NCBI GenBank assembly: GCA_018821785.1
Contig: JAHJLI010000093.1
Span: 1 to 43,887, forward strand
Source of the DNA: Pseudomonadota bacterium
GTDB lineage: Bacteria > Desulfobacterota > Desulfobulbia > Desulfobulbales > Desulfocapsaceae
Reading direction: 5' to 3'
DNA: 43,887 nt
In this document: piece by piece, positions 16,830 to 24,705 of the stretch
Layout: each line of letters starts with the position of its first letter
Numbering within the stretch: the first letter of the stretch is position 1
The notes under the pieces: model-generated
Databases searched by the model: none
What the model was told of the DNA's origin: nothing
What the model saw: only the letters and a program-made list of their open reading frames with translations
Position numbers and translations under genes: made by a program

Positions 16830-19658
16830 TTAATTATCGCTGGGCTCAAGGTTTGGATCCAAGTTGTGTAAGGTTCGAACATCATCGGTATCACGCTTAG
16901 CTACAGCCAGGCGCAGCAGATCATTGGCTTTCAGCAGAACCTCCTGTGCTCTCTTGGTAGCAGTGATGTCAACAAAAGTCAGCACCACCCCCTCAATGAC
17001 ATTGTCAACAGTTCGGTAGGGCCGGATGCGGAGAATGTACCAACTGCCTTCGTTTGCCTGAACTTCGATTTCTTTGGGCACCAGGGTGTTGAGCACGGCT
17101 CGGGTGTCTGCAGCCAGTCTCTCGTAGCCCACCAAGTTGGAGACAATGTGACTTAAGGGCCGTCCCAAATCAGTCAGGATCAGGTTGATGATCCCGGTGG
17201 CATTAGGGGTGAAGCGCAAAATGTGTAAATCATTGTCCAAAAAGATAGTGGCAATACCGGTACCGGACAGCAGGTTGTTCATGTCGTTATTGGCGCGCGA
17301 CAAATCGGCCACCTTGCTCTGCAGTTCAGAGTTGACCGTCGCCAATTCCTCGTTGATCGATTGCATTTCTTCCCTGGATGTTACCAGTTCCTCGTTGGTT
17401 GACTGCAATTCTTCGTTGACCGACTGCATCTCTTCGTTCGTTGATTTGAATTCCTCATTGGCGGTCTGGAGGTATTGTTCCTGCGCCCACAATTCCTGCC
17501 TGAGCGTCGCGATGCGTGCGTTTTCTCGTGGTCCTTCAGAATTACCGGCCCCTGGTGCCTCTTCATCGCCATCCACGGGGACGGCATGCTGGCCATTGTT
17601 GACATTGAAGGATAATGCCTCCTCCAGGATGACCAGGAAAAGCATTGATGCGGCAGAATCACCACTTTCGGCATTTCGATCTTGTGGGTCGCAGACAGAT
17701 ACAGGGCGGGAGGTCAGCGGGCAGATAGTCAGGTTGACCGGAGTGAAATTGCCATTGGTTTTGACCAGCAAACCGGAATGGCTGACTGTTTTCCTGCCTG
17801 TCACAGCTTTGTTCAGGGCGGCTGTCAGTTCGCGACGCAAGCCTTCGCGTGCCATGCCCAGGATGTTGTTGACGCCGATTTCACCCTGGGCAGGCTCCAG
17901 GTACATCCCGGTGCGGCCATGGAGATAGAGGATGTCGCCGTTGCTCTTGACGAGTGCTCCGGTTGGGGCGACCTGGCGCAGCAGAGCCTGTTCCGTAAGT
18001 TCTCGCAGCGACAGCTTCCCGGTGTTGATGGACCGGCCTGCTCCCAGTGGAAGCCCTTTATGCCTAGGCGCCAAGGGTGAAATATAGCGACCAAAGCTTG
18101 TATGCTGTGCGCCGTGTACATCCGCCGCGCGGCTATAGAGTTTCAATTTACCATCCAGGGTTATAAAAATATGAGACAAGTCGCTCACCGTCTCGGAGGA
18201 TCCCAAGAAAAGAAATCCGCCGGGATTTAACGCATAGTGGAAGATGGGGATGAGTTTTTTCTGCAAATTCCCGCTCATATAGATGAGGAGGTTCCGACAA
18301 CTGATGAGATCGAGTTTCGAGAAGGGCGGGTCTTTGATGACATTTTGTTCGGAAAAAATCAGGAGTTCGCGAATGTTTTTGTGGATTCGGTAGGTGTTGC
18401 CATCAGGTTCGAGGGTAAAGAAACGCGCCAATCGTTCTGGAGTAATATTGTCTGCTATCTTGGCTGGATACGTGCCTATCCTGGCCGTGGCAATTGCCTG
18501 GCTGTCAATGTCGGTGGCGAAGATAAGAACTTTTAAATTGGTTTTAAACCTCTCAAGGCCCTCATGCAGGAGAATGGCGAGGGAATAGGCCTCTTCGCCG
18601 GTTGAACATCCCGGTGTCCATACGCGAATAACGCCATCTGCTGGTTTGCCGGCAAAGAGCCCCGGGATGACTCTTTCCTCAAGGGCCTTAAAGGCGAGCG
18701 GATCGCGAAAGAAACTGGTCACGCCGATCAACAGGTCGCGAAACAGGGCCTCAGTCTCTGCCGGGTTTTTCTGTAGATGTTTTAAATACTTATCAAGTGT
18801 TTGGAGGTGGTGGGCGGCAAGTCGTCTTTCGATGCGGCGGTGAATGGTACCCGGTTTGTATTTGGAAAAGTCATGGCCGGTCTGATCTCTCAGCAGGATG
18901 AAGATCTGTTGCAGTGCTTTTTCATCTTGGGTTCCACGGCCGGATGCGGCTAAAGTCGGATTAAAGGCACTGGCGGTATAGGCCAATATTTGGGCGGGCA
19001 TCTCGGCCGGAAGAAGTTGATAGTCAGCAAGACCCGTGCCGATAGCGCTCAACGGCATACCGTTAAACTCTGCCGAATCAGGTCTTTGTACCATGATCAT
19101 GCCGCCCGCGCCCTTAACGGCTCGCAATCCCTCTGTTCCATCGGAGCCGGTTCCCGAAAGGACGATACAGATCGCCCGCGCGTGTTGGTCCTGGGCCAGA
19201 GAACGGAAGAAAAAGTCTATCGACTGGCGATGACCGCGTGGCGAGACCGGTTCCAATAATTGCAGCCTGCCGCCAAGAAAGGCCATATCGCGACCCGGCG
19301 GGATGATATAAACACAATTTACCTGCACCGTCATGCCGTCCACAACCTCGAATACCTGCATGTGTGTATAACTCTGGATGAGGTCGGCAAGGATGCTCTT
19401 ATGATCCGGGGCGAGATGCTGCACCAGAACATAGGCCATGCCCGGTTCGGTATCCTCGGGTATGGCGGAAAAGAAGGCTTCAAAGGCCACCAGGCCGCCG
19501 GCGGATGCGCCAATGCCGATAATGGGAAAACCGGCGGCGGCTTTTTCCGCAGGTGGTTGCGGGGCCTCACTTTTTTGGGCTCTTTTTCGTGTTTGCTTTG
19601 TCGCGAGAACAGGTGTTTTTAGCAGTGCCTTTGTACTCTTCTTTTTTTTAATCGCCAT
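16830..19658 (-). CDS. CheB-CheR-PAS fusion signalling protein
   Basis: 942 residues. A lysine-rich N-terminus is followed by a CheB methylesterase domain (44-230) with catalytic S52 (GASAGG), H81 (QHLAPDHKS) and D173 (GTGSDGTEG), but no receiver. The CheR methyltransferase domain spans 246-510, with its SAM motif at 346-360 (VWTPGCSTGEEAYSLA). A long coiled coil of NEEL/NEEM heptads follows (about 710-790), then a PAS domain (about 790-910). There is no kinase domain. Such fusions occur outside chemotaxis clusters and their targets are mostly unknown. No chemoreceptor genes are seen here. It lies 22 bp before the alarmone synthetase gene and 78 bp after the DUF3185 gene. Confidence 0.92.
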   Translation of the reverse strand: MAIKKKKSTKALLKTPVLATKQTRKRAQKSEAPQPPAEKAAAGFPIIGIGASAGGLVAFEAFFSAIPEDTEPGMAYVLVQHLAPDHKSILADLIQSYTHMQVFEVVDGMTVQVNCVYIIPPGRDMAFLGGRLQLLEPVSPRGHRQSIDFFFRSLAQDQHARAICIVLSGTGSDGTEGLRAVKGAGGMIMVQRPDSAEFNGMPLSAIGTGLADYQLLPAEMPAQILAYTASAFNPTLAASGRGTQDEKALQQIFILLRDQTGHDFSKYKPGTIHRRIERRLAAHHLQTLDKYLKHLQKNPAETEALFRDLLIGVTSFFRDPLAFKALEERVIPGLFAGKPADGVIRVWTPGCSTGEEAYSLAILLHEGLERFKTNLKVLIFATDIDSQAIATARIGTYPAKIADNITPERLARFFTLEPDGNTYRIHKNIRELLIFSEQNVIKDPPFSKLDLISCRNLLIYMSGNLQKKLIPIFHYALNPGGFLFLGSSETVSDLSHIFITLDGKLKLYSRAADVHGAQHTSFGRYISPLAPRHKGLPLGAGRSINTGKLSLRELTEQALLRQVAPTGALVKSNGDILYLHGRTGMYLEPAQGEIGVNNILGMAREGLRRELTAALNKAVTGRKTVSHSGLLVKTNGNFTPVNLTICPLTSRPVSVCDPQDRNAESGDSAASMLFLVILEEALSFNVNNGQHAVPVDGDEEAPGAGNSEGPRENARIATLRQELWAQEQYLQTANEEFKSTNEEMQSVNEELQSTNEELVTSREEMQSINEELATVNSELQSKVADLSRANNDMNNLLSGTGIATIFLDNDLHILRFTPNATGIINLILTDLGRPLSHIVSNLVGYERLAADTRAVLNTLVPKEIEVQANEGSWYILRIRPYRTVDNVIEGVVLTFVDITATKRAQEVLLKANDLLRLAVAKRDTDDVRTLHNLDPNLEPSDN

Positions 19659-19736
19659 GATAGCCTCTGATACTGATGCTGCGTGGACAAGATTTTTTTC
19701 AAACCGAGTTGGCTGAACCTGCAGCAGCTCAAGTTC

Positions 19737-19958
19737 TTATGCTTTTTTGCTGCCGACAACCAGCAGCACGATGCCGCCAATGAGGGCAATTGCCCCAACA
19801 ATCGGAGGTAACGGCAGGGTTTTGGTTTTCTCGGCTGTCACTTTCAGCGGACCGATATCGACGACATTTTCTCTCGTTGTGTAGTTGAACCCTTGATAGG
19901 CGAAGGCGAAAATTCCAAGAGCGATGAGCATAATGGCAACTAGGATGGTTGGTTTCAT
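19737..19958 (-). CDS. DUF3185-family small membrane protein
   Basis: 73 residues from ATG 19958, selected because GGAG lies six bases upstream (an ATG at 19970 would add four residues). Two membrane segments (about 4-20 and 50-68) enclose a stretch with YQGFNYTTRENVVDIGPLKV, typical of DUF3185. Unknown function; inner membrane. A consensus sigma-54 promoter lies about 100 bp upstream and the 31-bp dyad 99 bp beyond that. It is probably the first gene of the transcript running into the CheB-CheR, alarmone synthetase and kinase genes. Confidence 0.8.
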   Translation of the reverse strand: MKPTILVAIMLIALGIFAFAYQGFNYTTRENVVDIGPLKVTAEKTKTLPLPPIVGAIALIGGIVLLVVGSKKA

Positions 19959-20054
19959 TTGGTTCTCCATTTTCTAAGGTACTCATTGGTTGTCGGCCCT
20001 ATCCCCTCGACGGTCATGTCTGAGAACAAGGCCCAGGTGCACTCCTTCTTAGAA

Positions 20055-20069
20055 GCAATCCTTGTGCCA
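20055..20069 (-). promoter_or_regulatory. Predicted sigma-54 promoter for the DUF3185-CheBR-alarmone-kinase operon
   Basis: Minus strand TGGCACAAGGATTGC, a full match to the sigma-54 consensus TGGCAC-N5-TTGC. Fourteen bases (GGCACAAGGATTGC) are identical in the promoter at 22246-22260. The dyad at 20169-20199 lies 99 bp upstream. No other gene-like content is seen in 19959-20268. Confidence 0.8.
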
Positions 20070-20168
20070 AATCCCTGGGACTTAAGCCTTATCGGGTAAC
20101 ACTCTGTAGTTTTGCGAAAATATTGAAGTAGCTCGTGGCAGGGAACTCTTGCGGCGTCGGTGAAAAAA

Positions 20169-20199
20169 GGTCATATGTAACCAATGGTTGTATATGACC
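20169..20199. promoter_or_regulatory. 31-bp dyad, copy C, predicted activator site
   Basis: GGTCATAT, centre AACCAATGGTT, TATATGACC; the two 15-base halves match at 13 positions. Flanked by A6 on the left and T6 on the right, so it could also work as a two-way terminator for the CbpM gene ending at 20269. Located 99 bp upstream of the sigma-54 promoter at 20055-20069. Confidence 0.75.
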
Positions 20200-20268
20200 T
20201 TTTTTCAGAATCTTTTTGCTACGGAGAAGGCAGCCGCAAGGCAAGGAGATCAGAGCTTTGGATTCGGC

Positions 20269-20607
20269 TTATGAGTTGCGAAAAAAACGTAACTCAGTAC
20301 GCAGGTATTCCACCTCATTTTGCAGCTCCATTACGGTCTTGATCCATGCCAGATCATTGTGGTGCATGGCCCGTAAATGTTCGAGTCGTCGAACGGCATA
20401 AATGGCTTCATCGGTGAAGGTCATTGCCCCGTTCGGCTGCTGAAAGATTGGTTGTACCAGACCGGCTCGGCAATAGATCAGGAGAGAGCGGCGGGGAACG
20501 CCGGCGAAGTGAGCCGCGGCATCGAGACTGTAAAGAATATTCGGCTCCGGCTGAAACACCACAAGAGCAAAAGAGGATTGGCTATTTGCAGGGCTGTTTT
20601 CAATCAT
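20269..20607 (-). CDS. cbpM: CbpM-like chaperone modulator (MerR-like fold)
   Basis: 112 residues from ATG 20607, which overlaps the stop of the CbpA gene by eight bases; the open frame further upstream lies inside cbpA. Residues 25-95 are MerR-like: YSLDAAAHFAGVPRRSLLIYCRAGLVQP, then FTDEAIYAVRRLEHLRAMHHNDLAWIKTVMELQNEVEYLRTEL. CbpM proteins bind the J-domain of CbpA and inhibit it; gene order and overlap support this role. Confidence 0.8.
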   Translation of the reverse strand: MIENSPANSQSSFALVVFQPEPNILYSLDAAAHFAGVPRRSLLIYCRAGLVQPIFQQPNGAMTFTDEAIYAVRRLEHLRAMHHNDLAWIKTVMELQNEVEYLRTELRFFRNS

Positions 20608-21571
20608 GAATCGTCCTCGGGTTGAATGTCGATGTGGCTGCCAATGATTGCCAAAGGTTTTTTTCTTCAGGGCTAAGCTGGGTCGGCACATGGATTGAGA
20701 CAGTGGCATACAGGTCGCCTCGCGTTCCAGCACCGCTGGGCAGGCCTTTTCCCCGTAACCGGAACTGTCGATCAGCCATGGTTCCCGGCGGAATCTTCAA
20801 GGACACCGCTTTATCAAGGGTGGCTAGTTGGACGGTGGTACCGAGCACTGCTTCCCATGGCGACAGTTGCAGGTCGAAGTGCAGATCGGCATCACGCACC
20901 CGAAAGTCAGGATGCTTGGCCAATACCACCCGCAAGTACAGGTCGCCCGAATTGCCACCTGCAAAACCCTCCTGCCCTTTGCCGGAGAGACGGATGAGTT
21001 GTCCCTCACGCACACCGGGCGGAATTTTCACTTGAAGGGTCTGTTCCGGCTGCTGTTCACTGCGTTGCAACCTGAGTTTACGCGTAGAACCATGCAAGGC
21101 TTCGTTAAGGGTCACCAGGATTTCACTCTCAATGTCCTGGCCACGTTGCGGGGTCTGTGTGCGACCCATGCCTTGTTGTCCGGCCCGGTTGAATTGGGAA
21201 AAACCACTGGACGAGCGACCGCGGCTACCGAGGAATTGTTCGAAAAAGTCACTGAAACCGGTGCCGTCGTAATGGAATGAAGAGCTGTCTCCTGGGTTTC
21301 CGGAAAAGCCGCCTTCCTGCTGTGGTGCTTGCCTTTCCGGATTGTTCCAGTTGGCGCCTAATTCATCATATTTGCGTCGTTTGTCCGGGTCGCTGAGAAC
21401 TTCGTTGGCCTCATTGATCTCACTGAACAGGCCGCTGGCCTTGGATTTGTCTTGCGCGACATCGGGATGATGCTTCCGTGCCAGCTTGCGGAAGGCTTTT
21501 TTGATTTCCGCACTACTCGCCTTTTTCTCGACGCCGAGAACCTTATAATAGTCCTTGAAATCAACCGACAT
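20600..21571 (-). CDS. cbpA: CbpA-like DnaJ co-chaperone / curved-DNA-binding protein
   Basis: 323 residues. J-domain at 7-72 with HPD (KHHPDVAQD). A glycine/phenylalanine/serine-rich linker (about 80-130) follows, without the zinc-finger cysteines of DnaJ, then the two-part C-terminal substrate domain (about 138-310: LQVKIPPGVREGQLIRLSGKG, GDLYLRVVLAKHPDFRVRDADL, KIPPGTMADRQFRLRGKGLPS). This is the CbpA layout: stimulates DnaK and can bind curved DNA. GGGAG ribosome site. Second gene of a predicted sigma-54 transcript. Confidence 0.88.
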   Translation of the reverse strand: MSVDFKDYYKVLGVEKKASSAEIKKAFRKLARKHHPDVAQDKSKASGLFSEINEANEVLSDPDKRRKYDELGANWNNPERQAPQQEGGFSGNPGDSSSFHYDGTGFSDFFEQFLGSRGRSSSGFSQFNRAGQQGMGRTQTPQRGQDIESEILVTLNEALHGSTRKLRLQRSEQQPEQTLQVKIPPGVREGQLIRLSGKGQEGFAGGNSGDLYLRVVLAKHPDFRVRDADLHFDLQLSPWEAVLGTTVQLATLDKAVSLKIPPGTMADRQFRLRGKGLPSGAGTRGDLYATVSIHVPTQLSPEEKNLWQSLAATSTFNPRTIHD

Positions 21572-21611
21572 GAAAGCTCCCTTTTTGTATTGTGTTCTCG
21601 GATGAGTGCAA

Positions 21612-22124
21612 CTACTGGTGGAGCTCTAAAGTGTCCGGCTGTGTATGGTTGAGAATTGCTTTGGCATGGATTGTGTCTTCAGCGGAACCATTGATAATCA
21701 GAACAAACTTGCCGATTTGCAGGGCTGTCTCATAGCGCAATATACTGTCTTCAGGGATGCCCAGGCCGAACAAACTGGCGCCAAGCGCACTCAAGCCGCC
21801 TACCACAATAGCCCCTTCGAGTCCCCCGACGATCCAACCGACAAGCGGCCCACCCACGAGAAGTGGCCCGATACCGGGAACCCAAAAAAATGCTGAGCCA
21901 ACGAGAAATCCCCAGATCCCACCCCAAAATGCCCCAGTTTTCCCCCAAGCTTTTATGCGATCGCCAGTATTGTAGTAGCCGATCACATGCTCATCGGTGT
22001 GATAGTCGCGTCCGACAATAGACAGTTTCTTCATATCGAAACCTGCCTGTTGCAGTTCTATGATAGCGGCTTCCGCCGCAGTGTGGGAGGGATAGGTCGC
22101 CACGATGGAATTGTTTCTGTTCAT
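21612..22124 (-). CDS. General-stress-type membrane protein with glycine-rich core
   Basis: 170 residues. The N-terminus NSIVATYPSHTAAEAAIIELQQAGFDMKKLSIVGRDYH fits the YflT/general stress protein 17M-like domain. Residues 55-125 are a glycine-rich hydrophobic block (GAFWGGIWGFLVGSAFF, PLLVGGPLVGWIVGGLEGAIVVGGLSALGASLFGLGIP). The C-terminal 45 residues (YETALQIGKFVLIINGSAEDTIHAKAIL) form a small alpha/beta unit that resembles the N-terminal one. Exact role unknown. A ribosome site (AGGAAAGAG) precedes ATG 22124. First gene behind the sigma-54 promoter at 22246-22260. Confidence 0.75.
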   Translation of the reverse strand: MNRNNSIVATYPSHTAAEAAIIELQQAGFDMKKLSIVGRDYHTDEHVIGYYNTGDRIKAWGKTGAFWGGIWGFLVGSAFFWVPGIGPLLVGGPLVGWIVGGLEGAIVVGGLSALGASLFGLGIPEDSILRYETALQIGKFVLIINGSAEDTIHAKAILNHTQPDTLELHQ

Positions 22125-22245
22125 GCTCTTTCCTTTTTCTGTTGTGAGTGTTGTATCTCGCCATATGATTTTTTCTCATAGAAATCTAAGACGGATGAAG
22201 CATCATTGAAGAACTGTAAGGCTCTCATTCGCTCCTCTTTATCAA

Positions 22246-22260
22246 GCAATCCTTGTGCCT
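22246..22260 (-). promoter_or_regulatory. Predicted sigma-54 promoter for the stress protein-cbpA-cbpM operon
   Basis: Minus strand AGGCACAAGGATTGC: correct GG and GC spacing, near-identical to the promoter at 20055-20069. The dyad at 22360-22390 is 99 bp upstream. The predicted leader is about 110 bases. Confidence 0.8.
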
Positions 22261-22359
22261 ATTCGCAACACTTAGGTAACTCAAGATAACGCACTGATAT
22301 TACGTTGTATCCTTCAACATGCTCCACATTACATTCCCTTTTGATTAAGAGCGCCGTCT

Positions 22360-22390
22360 GGTCATATGTAACCAATGGCCATATATGACC
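22360..22390. promoter_or_regulatory. 31-bp dyad, copy D, between divergent promoters
   Basis: GGTCATAT, centre AACCAATGG, ATATGACC, no T-run beside it. It is 99 bp from the minus-strand sigma-54 promoter (22246-22260) and 112 bp from a plus-strand one (22503-22517), so one site may serve two operons. The 22125-22543 gap holds nothing else recognisable. Confidence 0.75.
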
Positions 22391-22502
22391 AGACGATCTA
22401 ACCTTTTTTGCTATGAAGATGGCTGTTGATATTTGCGATAATTGAGACCTATTTGTCTGTAATCATGTAGTAAAAATTAAATAAAGAAGTGCTCGATGGT
22501 TT

Positions 22503-22517
22503 GGGCATGGGACTTGC
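22503..22517 (+). promoter_or_regulatory. Predicted sigma-54 promoter for the DUF3096-BON-YtxH operon
   Basis: GGGCATGGGACTTGC has GG and GC at sigma-54 spacing with TTGC at -12. The expected start near 22528 is only about 16 bases before ATG 22544. This excludes the upstream in-frame ATG at 22496 as the start. Confidence 0.55.
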
Positions 22518-22543
22518 TAACTCTATGGAAAGAGAAACACCTG

Positions 22544-22732
22544 ATGAAAATTACAACCAAGGATATGAATATGAACATGAATATGAATGTGAGTCTCGCC
22601 CCGTTGGTATCGCTGATCGCCGGTATCCTCATACTGGTTGCGCCCCGTCTGCTAAATTACATCGTTGCAATATATTTGATTGTTATTGGCTTGATCGGGC
22701 TGTTTGGAGCAAGCGGTTTTCATATCAAGTGA
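22544..22732 (+). CDS. DUF3096-family small membrane protein
   Basis: 62 residues from ATG 22544, preceded by GGAAAGAG; the frame is open to 22496 but that start would precede the predicted promoter. After MKITTKD there is a methionine/asparagine alternation, then NVSLAPLVSLIAGILILVAP, RLLNYIVAIYLIVIGLIGLFG: two membrane helices with the DUF3096 pattern. Unknown function, inner membrane. First gene of the plus-strand envelope operon. Confidence 0.8.
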   Translation: MKITTKDMNMNMNMNVSLAPLVSLIAGILILVAPRLLNYIVAIYLIVIGLIGLFGASGFHIK

Positions 22733-22792
22733 CGGCACGCTCCGATTTTTCGCCAACATTCAACAAACGGATACAACACGGGAGACCCCACT

Positions 22793-23665
22793 ATGAAAAA
22801 CGAGAAAAGCATTTGGAAAGGTTTTTGCTGTATAGCTTTACTACCGGTCGCGTTTGCTCTGCTTATAGCCAATGTGCCAATCAATGCGACCCCAACAGAT
22901 GATATCATCGTATCAGCGGCCAAAGAATCCTATATCTTTAAGAACTACCTTCAGGACGATAATATTGTTGTCGAATCCAAAGACGGTATCGTTACTTTAA
23001 CAGGCAGTGTTTCCGAGGAATCCCACAAGGCTTTAGCCCAGGAAATAGTCGAAAGTATTGTCGGCGTTGTAGTCGTTGACAACCATTTGCAAATTAAATC
23101 TGAAATCGCCAAGAGTTCGGATACGGTGATCTTTTCTCGCGTGAGGCTGGCAATCATGTCCCATCGCTCACTGCGCGGAATTGATGTCCGTTTCATTGTG
23201 GAAAACGGTAATGTCACCATAACTGGTTCTGCCATAAATACGGCGCAGATTGACCTGACTACTGCATACATCAAGGATGTCGAAGGTGTCAAAGATGTAA
23301 AGAATGAGATGGGAGTGATAAATGAGCAACCGGAAGTGGGAAAAACCTTGGGAGAAAAAGTTGGTGACGCCGGTAAAAAGATAGGCGACAAGATCGATGT
23401 CGTTGGTAAGAAGATTGGCGATAAAACCAGTGATGTAGCTGAGTTGATTGATGATGGATCGATAACCGCCATGGTTAAAGCGGCCTTAATGTACCATCGA
23501 TCAACCAGTGCTCTGGGCACCAAGGTTGGCACACAGGACGGTGTGGTGACATTGTCTGGAACAGCTAAAAACGAATCGGCAAGGGAGTTGGCCACCAAAG
23601 TCGCACAAGATGTTCGTGGCGTCAGGAGTGTAGTAAATACCATGGGTCTGGAAATCGCCCAGTAA
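22793..23665 (+). CDS. Exported protein with three BON domains
   Basis: 290 residues; GGGAG precedes the ATG. Signal peptide to about residue 32 (...LIANVPINA). BON domains at about 42-100 (YIFKNYLQDDNIVVESKDGI), 112-178 (RVRLAIMSHRSLRGIDVRF) and 222-288 (VKAALMYHRSTSALGTKVGTQ). Between the second and third lies a repeated basic/acidic segment with VGKKIGDK units (about 185-212), absent in the paralogue at 7009-7794. Probably periplasmic and involved in envelope stress. Confidence 0.85.
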   Translation: MKNEKSIWKGFCCIALLPVAFALLIANVPINATPTDDIIVSAAKESYIFKNYLQDDNIVVESKDGIVTLTGSVSEESHKALAQEIVESIVGVVVVDNHLQIKSEIAKSSDTVIFSRVRLAIMSHRSLRGIDVRFIVENGNVTITGSAINTAQIDLTTAYIKDVEGVKDVKNEMGVINEQPEVGKTLGEKVGDAGKKIGDKIDVVGKKIGDKTSDVAELIDDGSITAMVKAALMYHRSTSALGTKVGTQDGVVTLSGTAKNESARELATKVAQDVRGVRSVVNTMGLEIAQ

Positions 23666-23705
23666 TTGGGGTTTCTGATTAAAATTTATTTAAGGTGGAA
23701 TAGAG

Positions 23706-24125
23706 ATGTTAAACAATTTTATCAAATTAGGGGGATCAGCGATGATCATCAAAGAGTTGGTTGACCGGGTACGTAATGCGCGAAATGATCGCGAGAAAGC
23801 TATACGGCGCAATAAAGCAGGGGCGCTAGCCCTCGGTGTTTCTATCGGCTGTACCGTCGGTGCGGTAGCCGGAGTTCTATTTGCCCCCAAGGCGGGGAAG
23901 GAAACCCGCGAGGATGTCGGCCGGCGCAGCAAAGATGCCTGGGAGAAGATCAAGGACACTACCTCCTCAACCGGACAACGATTGGTAAGTGCCATGGATG
24001 AAAAAGGCTCTCAGGTATATGCGGCAGCCGGAAAGTGTGTCGATGCGGCGAAGGAAGTGCTGCATGAGTCTGTAGTGCAAGAAGAAGTGGCAGTTCCGAA
24101 AAAAAAAGAGGCCGTCTCCAAATAA
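23706..24125 (+). CDS. YtxH-domain protein
   Basis: 139 residues; ribosome site AAGGTGG before ATG 23706 (an ATG at 23742 is also possible). A basic start (VDRVRNARNDREKAIRRNK), one glycine/alanine-rich membrane segment LALGVSIGCTVGAVAGVLFAP (about 40-60), then KAGKETREDVGRRSKDAWEKIKD, the YtxH signature of a membrane helix followed by a long amphipathic helix. Bacillus YtxH is a sigma-B general stress protein of unknown action. Confidence 0.8.
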   Translation: MLNNFIKLGGSAMIIKELVDRVRNARNDREKAIRRNKAGALALGVSIGCTVGAVAGVLFAPKAGKETREDVGRRSKDAWEKIKDTTSSTGQRLVSAMDEKGSQVYAAAGKCVDAAKEVLHESVVQEEVAVPKKKEAVSK

Positions 24126-24186
24126 TTTGGCCAAGGATTTTTAAACAAAGACTTTAAACAATTTTTCAGCGTAAAGGAATAACCTC

Positions 24187-24528
24187 ATGGAAGGATACAT
24201 CACCTTCAGTCAATTAGGATTACTTATCATTTTTCTGGTGGTGGTTGGGACCGGTGGTTATGCGATTCTGACGATGCGAAACGTTAATGCCGCGGTAGAA
24301 AGTGTTGGGGTCATCTTGAAAGAAAATCAGGAGGCCCTCAACCGTGCTATTCCTAATTTTGCCATGGCTTCGGAAAATGTAGTGGCAATCACTAACGACC
24401 TTCGGGCAGGTTTTAGCGAAACGAGCAAGGCCATGGAAACTGCCGACCAGATTGCCGCGTATGCCGTGGTTATCGGGGAGACGGCAAAAGCCATCGTCGG
24501 TCTTTTCCCGTCCGCCGGGAAACACTAG
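24187..24528 (+). CDS. DUF948-like membrane-anchored coiled-coil protein
   Basis: 113 residues; AAAGGAA before ATG 24187. One N-terminal membrane helix (LGLLIIFLVVVGTGGYAIL), then a heptad-rich helix (VESVGVILKENQEALNRAIPNFAMASENVVAITNDLRAGF...) and a hydrophobic end. The layout fits DUF948/YoxC-like proteins, which often neighbour YtxH proteins as here. Function unknown. Confidence 0.65.
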   Translation: MEGYITFSQLGLLIIFLVVVGTGGYAILTMRNVNAAVESVGVILKENQEALNRAIPNFAMASENVVAITNDLRAGFSETSKAMETADQIAAYAVVIGETAKAIVGLFPSAGKH

Positions 24529-24705
24529 CCGACAGTCGCTATCAAGCCTGCACATGTTTAGCAGTTTTCAGGCAAGTGATCGGTAGCAGTGATGCTTGAA
24601 TCGGTGGAGCGCATCACACCAGACAATAACTTTTTTAACCAAATACTTGAAGTACCGCGAGGGCAAACCATGGCACTATTTCATCTCGATCTCCGGGCAA
24701 TGACA

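Noticed and set aside
20163..20205. Dyad copy C read only as a terminator hairpin
   Set aside because: A6/T6 flanks fit a terminator, but copies D, E and G lack them and all keep a distance of about 100 bp to sigma-54 promoters. A dual role remains possible.
24669..24683. Sigma-54 promoter beginning TGGCAC before the BON-DUF1207 gene
   Set aside because: The -24 half is consensus but the -12 half lacks GC, and no dyad lies upstream.
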